Shown here: piece by piece, positions 12,177 through 25,900 of the stretch
Position numbering within the stretch: position 1 is the first letter of the stretch
Layout of the letters: every line of letters starts with the position of its first letter
Assembly (NCBI GenBank): GCA_024036415.1
Contig: JAMWET010000947.1
Coordinates: 124,001 to 188,000 of the forward strand
Source: Prochilodus magdalenae
Lineage: Eukaryota > Chordata > Actinopteri > Characiformes > Prochilodontidae
DNA: 64,000 nucleotides
Direction of reading: 5' to 3'
Translations under genes and position numbers: made by a program
The notes under the pieces: generated by a model
Databases searched by the model: none
Told to the model about the DNA's origin: nothing
What the model saw: only the letters and a program-made list of their open reading frames with translations

Positions 12177-13897
12177 TATTTTACAAATTGTAATAAGAAA
12201 CTTTTCTTATTATTTTATGTATGTTTTACTCTTAGTGTGGATTTATATACAATGAGTTGCTAGTCAGAACTTGTATGTATGAAAGAACTATCAAACATGC
12301 GTTTATGCTATTACAGATTAGCAGTGATTAATGATGCTGGTTCTTGAATAGTCCTACACCTTTTGCTGTTTTTCATGCTCTGGCACATTCATTTAATCTC
12401 AGGCTTCTTAATTCATTTAAATAATCATCATAGAGTCTAAAAAACACCAAATATATTGCTTTAAAAGGCAGCCCAGTCAGGGCTATAATAAAGAACCACT
12501 GCAGTTTTAACTGGATGATTATTTCCACCACAGTTTACTTGCTAAATGTATTTCGGCATTACAGTAATGTAATAAACTCTCTTTGATATCCATTTTGGTT
12601 GATGCCCCTTTAGAGTAAAATAAAATGTTGTGCTAAACATTAAAGTATTACTTACATCAGTTTGCATGAACAGGGCAGGATTTTCAAGCAGGGCCACAGA
12701 GTGGCTGACTCCACACCATTGACCAAAGAGTGGTTACACACTGTTCTGTTGAAACTAACTTTAGCATGTGCTAAAGATGCTCAGTCTGCAACCAAGACAG
12801 CATCTTGGCAACTGGAAAGCCATAATGTTTTCATCAGGCCAAGGAAGTCTCAAGATGCACATTTGTGGTAAGGGCAGTACAGAGTTGGCAGAACATAGAG
12901 TGCAGGTGTTATAAATTTCTCCCAGTAGGAAATCAGGGACAGTCTTACATTCAGTGATGCAAATATCAACAGTAAGATAAAACTGCAGTGTAGACACAAA
13001 GCTGAACAGTTATTAACTAGACCTGGAAACTAGAGCCAACAGGAGCAATAACTTTAATAACAAACATAATCAGATACATAAAATAAAAGAATGTTTACAA
13101 TTCAGTCTGTAAAAGTTTATAAAGCCATTTAAACTGTATAGTTTTAGTTAGTATGTATATTAATGCTGCCCTGCTGTAGAGTAATAACCTAACCCTCACC
13201 ACAGGCATTTCAACACATGAATATTGTGATACGTTGTGCAAATGACAACTTAAAACTTGAAATCATATGTATGTATCTTATGGTAAATCCTTATTTTATT
13301 ACATATATAACCTTCATTATTATGCATTAATAAAAAAAGACACCTGGTGGATTTGTTTTGAAAGGTTTTTTTTTTTTCCTTATTTCCATCTCAGCCAGTG
13401 CTGTAATGGCATTTATATAAACATCAAGTATTATCAAGGTTGGTTGACAAAGTTAACAAAAATGGCATTTTCAAAAGGGCAAACCCAAAACATACTAAAC
13501 CTTTATATAACGATAACCAGGCTATTCCTTTCATTAACTCTCTGTTAGAAGCCCAGTGGTGCCATGTCTCATTTATTATAAAAATGCTACTGGCTAAATT
13601 CTCATTGTGAGGAAGGAAGAAATAGCTACGTCTTTTGGGTCTTCTATGCAGCGTGGACACACTAATGTTTGGCAATACCCTCATGCACATAGTCCCCGCC
13701 TACTTTAAGCATTCTTCTCCAGATGCTCAATAGTTTGGCTGCCAGTCCAAAAATATGCAATGACTTTAAATGTTTTAAACGGATCTTGTATGATTTCAGT
13801 CCTCTGGGAATTGCGGTGCTGTCAAACAGTGGGGACATAAGCTATATATGAGTTAACTACTGATTGAACTGGAGAAAAAGTCGAATATTCTCTGGGT
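12177..13897. other. intergenic, between convergent FCSK and COMMD9
   Basis: AT-rich sequence with no supported coding frame. The last few hundred bases next to 13897 should be the COMMD9 3' UTR on the minus strand. Nothing else is recognised. Confidence 0.5.
13572..13577 (-). terminator. candidate COMMD9 polyadenylation signal
   Basis: TTTATT on the plus strand reads AATAAA on the minus strand, about 320 bases after the COMMD9 stop codon. Other hexamers occur further on, so the real site is uncertain. Confidence 0.4.
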
Positions 13898-15700
13898 CTA
13901 TTTTCCAGCCACAGCAGACAGCTGGTCCCGGATGCGCCCCAGGCCATCCAACATGGTGTCCAGAGTTTCTTTGCTCAGCTCCACAGTAACTGAAGAGTCG
14001 CAAGCACTGCCACTCACACACGGAGAGTCTTGAATCTGGAATATTCACATAAAACCAAACATGTTACGCTCCCGCTGTCTACATAGCCCAAAAGCTTAGA
14101 TACTGGTGTGGAAATACAAATTTGTTATATTATCCATTATACCTTCATGTGCAAAATACAGGTAGGCACAGCCATGCGGCTCACTGAATCTGAGGCCGTC
14201 TTCATGTCAACCCTCCACTCCATATCTACAAGTTGTGGTAAAGAGACTACAGCAAGTACACAAAGAAGAACTGTTACTGGAATATTGAGCATTAACAGAA
14301 GTTAGTAAAAAACAAACAGTACAAAGTTTTCAATGAAATGAACCGTGTAGCTTTGTTTGCACTTACTCTGATTGGCCAATGATTCATTTCTCCATGTTAT
14401 GCTAATGAAACACGAAACAATTATACTTTACAGCATTCATAACAGCAGAGAACAGTTTACCTGGTTTACACATGATAATGTAAGAAATAATAAAACTTTA
14501 TATTCAATCTACCTTTGTTCCAGTAGGATCTTAGTGAGCAGATTTTTTAGGTTTGGGTGAAAATTATCAGGGAATATGGACAGGATTTGTTCCGGCGCAG
14601 CTAAATTGTGGTATACAACATGATGTGAGAGCACATGAAATGCTGCCAGCACCTGAAAAAGAAAGAATCAAGTTAAATGCCTCTGCTACTAACAAACTAA
14701 AGTCTATTAGAAGCCAACTGATGCTAAATTAAACTCCATGTGATGACCTGCATTGCCTCACTACTAGACACAGAGAGGATCCGTGCAGTGTTGTCTATTA
14801 GAGCCCGAGACTCAGGTGCCCTGGACGGGAAACTGTCCATACAGAGCTGTCGAACTACATCTTTGGATGGAGCCTACAACCAAACATTCAGGGTTAGTGT
14901 TACTCAGTGCTTTTTCAGGTTTCATGACATGAAAAGCAGAGCTCAAATTCACCCCCCGTAAAGTGAAAGGGGAAACCCTTATGGAAATAACATTCTTTCA
15001 AAAAATAATCATTACTGATATTATTCACACTATGTAAATGTACATTCATGTGACAAAGTGTAAAATTAAACCCAGCTTTAATGTTTTAACAACGGCCTTT
15101 CTTAATTATGGGCTACTGGCTGCATTGCGTCTCTGTATGCACGTATGTTGTGTTGGTTGTATGTACAAATTCACACCTTGAATTAAATTAAAAGAACAAT
15201 ATTGCTCCGCTGTTAGAACAATCAACAGTTACTGCAAATGTACACTTGGTGCAAATGTTTGTATTGACTGTCCATGTACTTGTAGTCTTGTGTTTGTTTA
15301 TCCTTTTTGAATCACTGCACTGAAGAAGCAGTCTGACCCTGCACTGGTGGTTTAATGACAGCAAGGCTGAACTGAATGATAACGTGCACAGATATTAAGA
15401 TCTAGAGTCAGAGATAAAACAATGCGCACAGATGCAGATGTTACATATATAAAGTACTGCTGGTTTACAGCATCCCTGCCGTCCGTGTGTGCTATAAAGA
15501 AGATCTGCTGTACATTAGGACGCAGTGAAAAAGTTTAATGCGGGGTGAACAGGCAGCTCACCTGCAAACCCCATTTCAGGTATTTGACTCTCAGGAAGAT
15601 CTTTTACCTACTACAACAACAAACTATGTCGAAAGACTTTAAAGAGTACCTTTAACAAGAGCTGCAAGGAGCTGAAATGTTCCTCTGCGAGAGGAGCCAT
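13898..15700 (-). CDS. commd9: COMM domain-containing protein 9
   Basis: COMMD9 is a subunit of the COMMD/CCC complex, which works with retriever in endosomal recycling of membrane cargo; the family is also linked to NF-kB control. Minus-strand exons in order: 15700-15650, 14873-14748, 14652-14513, 14401-14367, 14246-14143, 14035-13898. All are bounded by GT-AG and join in phase to 197 residues; mammalian COMMD9 is 198. The start MAPLAEEHFSSLQLLLK fits the family start. The helical N-terminal half contains FPDNFHPNLKNLLTKILLEQ. The C-terminal COMM domain contains LVDMEWRVDMKTASDSVSR, AVPTCILHMK and the hallmark SKETLDTMLDGLGRIRDQL, ending AVAGK. The fourth exon is only 35 bases. An in-frame ATG at 15808 would add 36 residues, but the internal start matches known proteins. 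Confidence 0.96.
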
Positions 15701-16597
15701 CTTGAACTGATAGCTGTCACATGATCTTGGGCTGGAGTACAGCTCGCTGATCTTCACCTCATTCTCGAGGCTTCGTGCACCAGATATGATGTGTAGATCG
15801 CACGTCATGCGCAGCGCCTACGTTAAATCCGCCGGTTTGACGTAGTTTCTCAGATGTAGGCGCCGCAAGCAGCACGACTTAGACTGTTTTAACAGCCCAG
15901 GGCCGCTTAAATGTTATGTATGGATTATTTGTTTATATATTACCCTTCATATATACGGAGGTGGTCTCGCCTCTCCTCAGCAATGCTTAGACACGTATAA
16001 AACATATCCACGGCAGTAAACAGTCGAGCCCCGAGCTGGGAATACTAAATAAAAAGCCAGCTGTGGACACTAGTAAATGAGTTCAATTCCGTCCAAACTA
16101 TTCTGACCGTTTGCAAAACAAAAGACTTATCTCCTCAATGCTCCTTTTGTTAAAAAAAAAAAAAAGAAACAATTGACTATTGCTGTGACTAAACAATTTG
16201 GATGTCAATTTTTGAGTATTTATTCAACATTTATGTGGGGTTTTGGACATACCGGACAACACCATATTTGTTTTAGAAAAGGGAGAAAGTGAGGTCGTCA
16301 CAGTGTAACTGTTTCCCACGCTGTGTAAAACAAATCTTCAGGTCCCGCCTTCTGCTGTTTCAGACCGCTAAAATCCTTCACAGCATTTAACGTTCCACTG
16401 AATGTCTCGCGGGTTAGCATTAGCATTAGCTAATCTCACACACACTTTTTACACTTCTTTTTGTTAATTTTAATTTGGCCAACATTTATCCAGTTACTAA
16501 AGCTGCCACAGAACGGAAAACTCTATTTGCACTGGAATAGCTGAATAAGAAGAGTTCACATACTGCTAGAAGTAGGTTTAATCAGATGTATGATTTG
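15701..16597. other. COMMD9 5' flank, part of a divergent promoter region
   Basis: The first 200 bases beside COMMD9 are relatively CpG-rich (CGCAGCGCC, AATCCGCCGG, GGCGCCGC), which suits a housekeeping promoter read on the minus strand. No TATA box is evident. The rest, to the LINE remnant at 16598, is AT-rich with no recognised feature. Confidence 0.5.
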
Positions 16598-17179
16598 TTT
16601 CTGGACTGGTCAGCCAACACAGACATCCTGTACAGAAAGGAGGCTGGGGTCCTTTAACATCTGTAGGAAGAGTACGGTGTCCAGCTGTTAAGATGGTCAG
16701 GCGAGCAGGGTCAGTTTTGGGTCTCTGTGGTGAAGGTGGCAGAGAGGAGGACACTGCACAAACTGCTGTCCATTATGGATGATGGGCACCTACTGCACAC
16801 CATCATCATGGACAAAATTAGCAGGTTCAGTGGCAGGTTACTGTCACAGAGCTGCTCCACAGCTGATATCTGCACCCTTTGCATATTTATTATTGTTGCA
16901 CTGCCTTTTTATCTCAGCGAGGTTCACATATCTTTCTATGGGTCTACAGTCATATCTGTATTTTTTGTATATTTCTTGAATATATTCCTTGTCTTATTGT
17001 AAAGTGAGATATATATAGTGAACTGCACTATGTATAGTTTATAGTTTAATAGGTAATAATATTGCTGAGCCGGTATCTACCCACTTAGGTTTCATACTGT
17101 ACAACTCTTTTTGTTTCGTTTTACTGTACTGTATTGTGGAACTGCTACTGACTGCTAAATTTACTTTAGGTCAATTAAG

Positions 17180-17180
<1 letters not shown>
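16598..17180 (+). mobile_element. degraded non-LTR retrotransposon 3' end (L2/CR1-like)
   Basis: Frame-broken translation on the plus strand gives phrases typical of the end of a LINE reverse-transcriptase protein: LDWSANTDILYRKEAG, then VVKVAERRTLHKLLSIMDD. A short AT-rich 3' UTR follows, running straight into an ATCT microsatellite, the usual form of a LINE tail. Stops and frameshifts show it is dead. Clade assignment is approximate. Confidence 0.7.

Positions 17181-17263
<83 letters not shown>
17181..17263. repeat. (ATCT)n microsatellite
   Basis: About 20 uninterrupted ATCT units directly follow the LINE remnant and end about 175 bases before the RPL18A start codon. It is best explained as the simple-repeat tail of that LINE. 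Confidence 0.95.
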
Positions 17264-17318
17264 CTCCCATCCTCCCTCCACTCTTCCTTGATGATGCTGT
17301 GTGTAGTGTGGCGGGGCA

Positions 17319-17333
17319 GCAGCAGGTGGCGAT
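17319..17333 (+). promoter_or_regulatory. possible CTCF-type site in the RPL18A promoter
   Basis: GCAGCAGGTGGCGAT matches the CTCF core consensus CCASYAGRKGGCRSY at 13 of 15 positions by eye. It lies about 85 bases upstream of the predicted transcription start. A motif match only. Confidence 0.3.
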
Positions 17334-17402
17334 GCTGAGCTGATTGTGTTGTGCGAGTAGAGAAGAAGAAGCGGAGGTTTGAGGCGGAGCTCCAGCCCTC
17401 TG

Positions 17403-17416
17403 CTCCTTCCTTTTCC
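17403..17416 (+). promoter_or_regulatory. rpl18a: 5' TOP tract / predicted RPL18A transcription start
   Basis: CTCCTTCCTTTTCC is an uninterrupted pyrimidine run 24-37 bases before the ATG. Vertebrate ribosomal protein mRNAs begin with C plus 4-15 pyrimidines, the TOP element that couples translation to mTOR/LARP1. The spacing and short 5' UTR fit. The exact cap C (17403 or 17405-17406) cannot be told from sequence. Confidence 0.7.
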
Positions 17417-17439
17417 ACAGTGGCAGTCCGAGAGACACC

Positions 17440-19864
<2,425 letters not shown>

Positions 19865-19896
19865 ATTGTATGTTTATGCTGTTCAGTTTGCTGGGG

Positions 19897-19902
19897 AATA
19901 AA
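19897..19902 (+). terminator. rpl18a: RPL18A polyadenylation signal
   Basis: AATAAA lies 33 bases after the stop codon, giving the very short 3' UTR usual for ribosomal protein genes. Confidence 0.88.
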
Positions 19903-19919
19903 AAAAGATCACAAAGTCT

Positions 19920-22659
19920 TGTCTGCCCTTTTATTTTGTTCATTTGGTCAGCCAAGCTATCACTTAAATTCTAAGGTAAATCTCTGGTGCAAGGTCTGCT
20001 ATGATCCAAGTTGGACTAATGGTATGAAAACGCTTTGTTGTTTGTAAGGTCAAGTCTATGGTTAAAGACATTGCTATATTAAAAATATATATAATTTTTT
20101 TTTTTTTCAGTCGCTGGGTGTGCCAAGTGAATGTTTCATCTCCAAAACAAAGTATAGAATTTATCAAGTTTAAGAGGATGTCTTTCTAACATTTTAATAA
20201 ATGTAAAATCTCAACTGCTATATGGAATTTAAAGCCAAAGCACCATGACAGTTAAGACTTCATTGTGTGAATGGTGGCTTTCCTTTGTTTCCTAATATAA
20301 AAACAGGATTTATTTATTTTTTCAAACAGAAGAAGGCAGTTCCACAAAGAGATGGTTTACATACATGAAGTGGCTTAGATTAATTATTACTACATAACCT
20401 TTTGTGTATCAGTTTTAGCATGTTAAAACACTAAATTTCCAGAGGGGACTTTGTATTTTTATTTTTGTAAATTAAGTAATTCCCTCTCACCATTGTGTGG
20501 GCCTTGTTATTAACATGAGCAAATGTTATTGTGGTTAATTCATTAGCCTTTAAAATATTAAAACTGCGACAAACATGCATTGGGGTACTGTGTGTTTTAA
20601 CTCAAGTGATTTAATAGAATTCTTAGTCTTTGTATATAAATGAAGAAAGCATATTCAGCTACACTGCAGAAACAAGAAAAGCCCTAAAAGTCTTTGCTAA
20701 TTAGCAAATAGTGCAATAACTCAGAATTAGAATTGCAGTTATGTTTTAAATGGTTACAGGAAAATGTCTGCATAAGTATCGTTACTGTTGTGGACTATAC
20801 CGTTTTAAAAAATAAACTTTGGTTCAGGTTCTTTGGAGCAACTTTGTGCTCTTATTTACATGTAAATGTATTTGATTTATATGTAGGATCAGGAGTTCCT
20901 AACCCTTTAGTAACCAGAGTTTTTTTTTGCCTACTCCAAATTGTCAAATCATTCCGTATATCAGATGAGAAACAAATACTGTCATGATCTCCCCTTGGTG
21001 CAAAAATGTGGTAGTGCCACAAGATGGCAGTGTTTGACTAATAACTCCTCGGCAGCAATCCAGAGAGTATGTTGGACTTCCACCCTAAACTCTGGCAGGC
21101 ATTACAATATAACTTTAGAAAAGCTCATTTAAAAATACCTGCTATACCAGTCGGTCCAATAGGCACTGTAAGCACAGTCTCAGTTACAGAAACTAATAAC
21201 CACAGAACAGCCAAAGAGCATATTTTTACAGTTCAGTTCAAATAAATGTTCTCCACTCAGCTCACTGGTGTGCTTTGGGAACCAAGTTCACTACTCACAC
21301 CCTGCATACAGGGAAGTAAAGTTCATTCGATGTGATTCACTGGACTAGACCACAAAGTCTAACCTTCATCAATACCACTAATACAAATAACCACATGAAA
21401 GTTCAGACAGGAATATTCACAGACATGAAATAACAGCCCTGAGCAATGTACAGACAGATAAGCATACTGTAGAAGAACAGCATCATTTAACAACAAGACA
21501 ATCCAAAGACTAAGCTTGTACTTACAGATCTGTATGATTTTAGGCCAATCTGTAGTTATGGTCTGGCAATGTCACCATAGAAAATATTTTAGCATTTATT
21601 GTTCAGAAAATGTCACATGGACTTTAGGCTTTATTTACAAAAACTGTGTCCTGTCATTTAATTGGCTACTTTAAATAATTTATTTATAGTCCATTTATGA
21701 CAGTCAGGTGAAACAACCAAATTAAGCCTACTGCATGAAGCCTTTTTCTGAAAAGCACAGAACATTCTGCTTAGTTGAAAAATATGGACCTACACTGACA
21801 TTATCTGCATTACACAAAGTGAGGAAGGTATAGCACATGCTAATAAAAAAACAGCGATGTGCAAATTCTGTTAACCTGTGTTAAACTGAAACTAAAATAA
21901 CATGCAAATCATGATATTTGATGCTTTTATATAAATGAGTTCCAGAACAAAAAGCAGGTTTACTAGAGTTGCATTGTCTTTTAATTTTAACAAGGTGTAA
22001 TAAATGTTTGGAGACTGAAGACGCCCATTAATCTAGTCATGAAAGACGGTTTTGGTTGTTCTTTAACTTCCACTCATTTTTAAAAACATTTTAACTATTG
22101 TCAATAGGAGATCTGCCCATGCACCCTGTACTCTGGTTACACAGACATAATGTTGAAAAGCAGAATGTTTCTTACTGTTGCCTTATTAAAATAGCCATGG
22201 AAAGCGATATAATCTATAAAGTGGCATGTTTTGCTCCAAGATGTGTATGTGTGTATGTATGTGCATTTTAATTAAGCCAGGGTATCAATATTCCCCCATC
22301 CCACAACAGACCCTGGTTTTTGAACTTTTTTAAAACTTATTTTCATATATATATATATATATATTGTGTCCCGTCCAGATGGGCCTGGGCCCTAAACAAT
22401 TTGTCTGTTAATACTTACGTCTGTAAGATATAAGGTACTGTAGGGCTAAAATTTGTTAAGGAATGTTGTTCTTAAATAGTTGGATAAGTCTAAGGCGTAC
22501 TTTCTGATACAGATACACATGACCCCATCTTTACTTCTAGAATCCTTATACCATCCCACTAGCCATTCTAAAACCCGAAGACCCAAAGAAAAGACTGGAT
22601 ATTCTGTCTAAAAAGCTGTGGTCCCAGCTTTTTTGGAACACGTTGCAGACATCAATTTT
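19920..22659. other. AT-rich intergenic DNA
   Basis: I find no supported gene. The end of the stretch (about 22,330-22,659) contains a (TA)n run and a phrase CAGCTTTTTTGGAACACGTT with GCAGACATCA that looks like the end of a common teleost DNA-transposon family, too degraded to bound. A candidate CTCF site at 21017 is listed separately. Confidence 0.5.
21017..21031 (+). promoter_or_regulatory. candidate CTCF site (plus orientation)
   Basis: CCACAAGATGGCAGT agrees with the vertebrate CTCF core CCASYAGRKGGCRSY at 14 of 15 positions by eye. It lies in unique-looking sequence 1.1 kb downstream of RPL18A. Confidence 0.45.
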
Positions 22660-23171
22660 GGCCCATGACAGCCAATTTGATTGATTGGATTTTAAGTTGC
22701 AGAGTTTTCAGGAGTGTGTCTCGCAGAATAAAAAAACACACAGAGCTTAGCCTTAGGACTCTCACTGTGGTATTTGTTTAACACGCAGTCCAAGCAAACA
22801 CTTTGCCTAACTTCGCTGTTTCTAGGCCTTTTACTTAAAAACCTCCCACAAATCACTGCACCTGAGCCAATATCTCACACCAATCCAAGACCAGAGAGAG
22901 AAAATCAACATGGGAAAGAAAAGGCTGGTATGTAAGTATTAGTGGGACCTTCATTTCTGTAGGTAGTCTGTTACCTTAAGTTTCTCTGTAGCTTAAGCTT
23001 TTTCTTTGTATTAGCCTAATCTATCTCGAAAGGGTTCATTTCGTCTAATATCACCTGATTCCTTAAAAACTAGCACCTAAAACAGCTTTTAAGGAGTAAA
23101 ACAGTCTGTTGCAGCTCGTTAGTGGATTAAGTATAGGTTTTAAAAGAGACTGCAAAAGAGGCGGAGCTATA
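22660..23171 (+). repeat. direct repeat unit A (copy 1 of 2)
   Basis: This 512-base block reappears in the same orientation at 25323-25900 with few substitutions. Shared landmarks, in order, are GCCAGCC-like start, CAATTTGATTGATTGG, GTGTGTCTCGCAGAATAAA, TAGCCTTAGGACTCTCACTG, CAACATGG, GGCTGGTATGTAAG, CTATCTCGAAAGGGTTCA and GAGGCGGAGCTATA. The copies differ by a small insertion after the ATG and by a roughly 55-base insertion in copy 2. I do not recognise the family. It lacks clear TG...CA long-terminal-repeat ends. Confidence 0.85.
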
Positions 23172-25322
23172 GCAATAAGTAGCAGCAATTGATTTGGTTA
23201 AACATCAAATGTCTTGTCTTTGTATTGCTTGCATGTAAACACAGCTCAAGTGTGTAAAAGTAGACTCGCAGTTTTTATTTGCATTTCTTAATGTTGTAAC
23301 TTGGAACTTTGGAATGAGGTTTGTAGGGCATTTGATTACCTATTTCTGGTTTTATACTTTCTTAGAGAGGTAAAACGTTCAGTTAAGAAAAAAAATAGCT
23401 CACCCCTAAAGCATATTTGCACAATTTTCCTTTTGCCCCAAATGTAGTCAGTGCAGATTGACACCAATCATGTTTTGGCTGAATGACAACATTTGAGGGA
23501 ACAGGAAAACTGTCAATCTGACATTTGGCCAAACCATCGCTTTAAACCTTTTGACCTCAAAGGTTTAGTAATAGTGTCTCTCCTTAAACAGGCTTCGTCA
23601 GTAAGCACTGAAGTTAGTAGCTCTTGAGTTGGAACAACAGTAATTAGAGGAGCCAACAACTTGCTAAGTCTATTTAAGTAAGTACGTCAAGTCTGCCCCC
23701 AGCAGCGCTGCAGGTTGAAGGTTTGGTTTGTAATTGGTGGGGCATATGAGCTCTTTCTGACCACTGTCTGGTCAGGGTGGGTGGCAGTTTTTTTGTGGGC
23801 ACTAGTGGGGTGCAGTGTGTGTGTGAATTCCCTGTGGGCACCGTGCTTTCCAGGAACCTTCGCGGAGCATGAGGCACGAGCCTGAACCCCAAAGCCACAG
23901 AATCCACAGTACATAAAGGCTCTTAGTTCAGACAGCTGGCTGGCAGCTACAGCAGAGCATCATGGCTGTTTGATTTGGTGTGTGTGTTTAGGGTGTGATG
24001 GCTGGGGTAAGAACAGGTAATCAAGTCATACACGCAGGGGACTCTCTAAAGGGACCAGAGTGGACAGAAAGCAGGAAAACAGCTGCATGGGCCCTGAGCA
24101 TCAGCTTGGGATGCTGTATGAAACTGTGATGTTAAAGTTTCTAAGGTTGTAGAAGGAATATTATTATTAGTTTTACATTAAAAGAATTTGAGGTCATTTT
24201 TACTGTTGTTTTGCTATAAATGACATTTGTCTTGAATAAATTTTCTACATGTAATAGCGTAATTAAATGGAAATGCCATATATATATATATATATACACA
24301 CACACATATATACTATTAATGTGTTAAAGAGAAATACAGGAGTCAGGAAGTGTCTAAGTCGCTCTCTGGAATCGGGAAGCACATTCATAACCATTTAATG
24401 CGATGGTAAACGTGAGAGAGCTTAAAGAGTCATTAAATGATTCAGATGTCAAAGCTACATGACTTTGTGTATATATAATATATTGATGATGTATTTATTA
24501 TAGGATTATTGAAGAAATTCCTCTTCAGTTTTTTTTTGTTAAATAACGAATAAACCAAATCTAAACCTTTTCTGTTTGATAGGAAATCAATCAGCAAGGA
24601 CATCACAGCACTTAAAAAGAGGTATGTACATCAAATGATATTTCAAATACTAAAAAACATCTACCTACAAAGACAAATAGGAAATCTCTGCTGATTTTAT
24701 TAGCTACAAGTGAGCATTCATTAAAGGAAATGTAAGAAAAGGTCATTTGTGGTGTATGCGCCCTAGGCATCTCATCAGGCCTAACAGTTTGACTTCATCA
24801 TAGGGATAATTTATAATTTAGATACTGTAACTGAAATAATTTGGGCATAGCTCCTTAACGATCAGCTGCTTTGGCAAGAGTGCTATTTCCAGTATAAACT
24901 ACCGCACTTTCCAAATTCACAAGCCAGAAGAATCTGACAGATTAGAACAGCAGAAGGTAACTAAGAACAGCAAGTTAAGTATCTGCTTAAGTGACATGCC
25001 ACCTTGGCATCGTATAATATGATACTCTGGAGTGATCTTGCTCAGAGGTCTGTAGAAGATAAAAAAAAAACTTAAGGGTCCAGAGGTACTGGGTTTCTGA
25101 TCATACAGCTGACTTTGGGAAACATGGTCCAGAAAGCATTTTTTAGAGTATCTGAAAGGTTTCCTATATATAAAAAATGACTTTATTTTGACACAAAAAT
25201 GTCCGTCTTGGTCAGCGGAAAGCGCACAGGCCAAAAGCAAACGGAACTATCAGCAGCATGGCAGCGCCAAGCGTCTTTCCCACACACTACCTGAGCGAGA
25301 TCCCGCTTAGCCAGCAGCTTTC
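23172..25322. other. spacer between the direct repeats
   Basis: No coding frame is supported. About 23,400-23,545 holds a short inverted element, with GCACAATTTTCCTTTTGCCC near one end and a loosely complementary CAGGAAAACTGTCAATCTG near the other. About 24,277-24,310 is a TA/CA microsatellite. The block at 23,690-23,900 is more GC-rich than its surroundings but has no convincing exon. Confidence 0.5.
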
Positions 25323-25900
25323 GGCCCACGGCAGCCAATTTGATTGATTGGATTTTAAGTTGCCGAGTTTTCAGGAGTGTGTCTCGCAGAATAAAAAAAA
25401 CACACAGAGCTTAGCCTTAGGACTCTCACTGTGGTATTTGTTTAACACGCGGTCCAAGCAAACACTTTGCCTAACTTCGCTGTTTCTAGGCCTTTTACTT
25501 AAAAACCTCCCATGAATCACTGCACCCGAGCCAATATCTCACACCAATCCAAGACCAGAGAGAGAAAATCAACATGGCTGGTATGAAAGAAAAGGCTGGT
25601 ATGTAAGTATTAGTGGGACCTTTATTTCTGTAGGTAGTCTGTTACCTTAAGTTTCTCTGTAGCTTAAGCTTTTCCATTGATATTAGCCTAATCTATCTCG
25701 AAAGGGTTCATTTGGTCTGATATCACCTGACTCCTTAAAAACTAGCACCTAAAACAGCTTTTAAGGAGTAAAACAACAAAAACTAAACTCAGAACAATAC
25801 ACAGTTAGGACCAATTTAGTTATAATCTTAGGGTCTGTTGCAGCTCATTAGTGGATTTAGTACAGGTTTTAAAAGGGACTGCAAAAGAGGCGGAGCTATA
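25323..25900 (+). repeat. direct repeat unit A (copy 2 of 2)
   Basis: Second copy of the unit at 22660. It contains an extra segment at about 25,776-25,831 that copy 1 lacks. A 13-base segment (GGCTGGTATGAAA) is inserted after CAACAT, so the phrase GGCTGGTATG occurs twice. Both copies keep the sequence around ATG and a GTATGTAAG donor-like site. Confidence 0.85.

Noticed and set aside
24581..24621. Short exon-like segment with acceptor TTTGATAG and donor GAG|GTATGTAC
   Set aside because: Only 41 bases, no frame continuity with any neighbour, and no homology; such sites are common by chance.
22660..25900. Long terminal repeat retrotransposon
   Set aside because: The two direct repeats lack TG...CA ends, a primer binding site or any gag/pol frame in the spacer.
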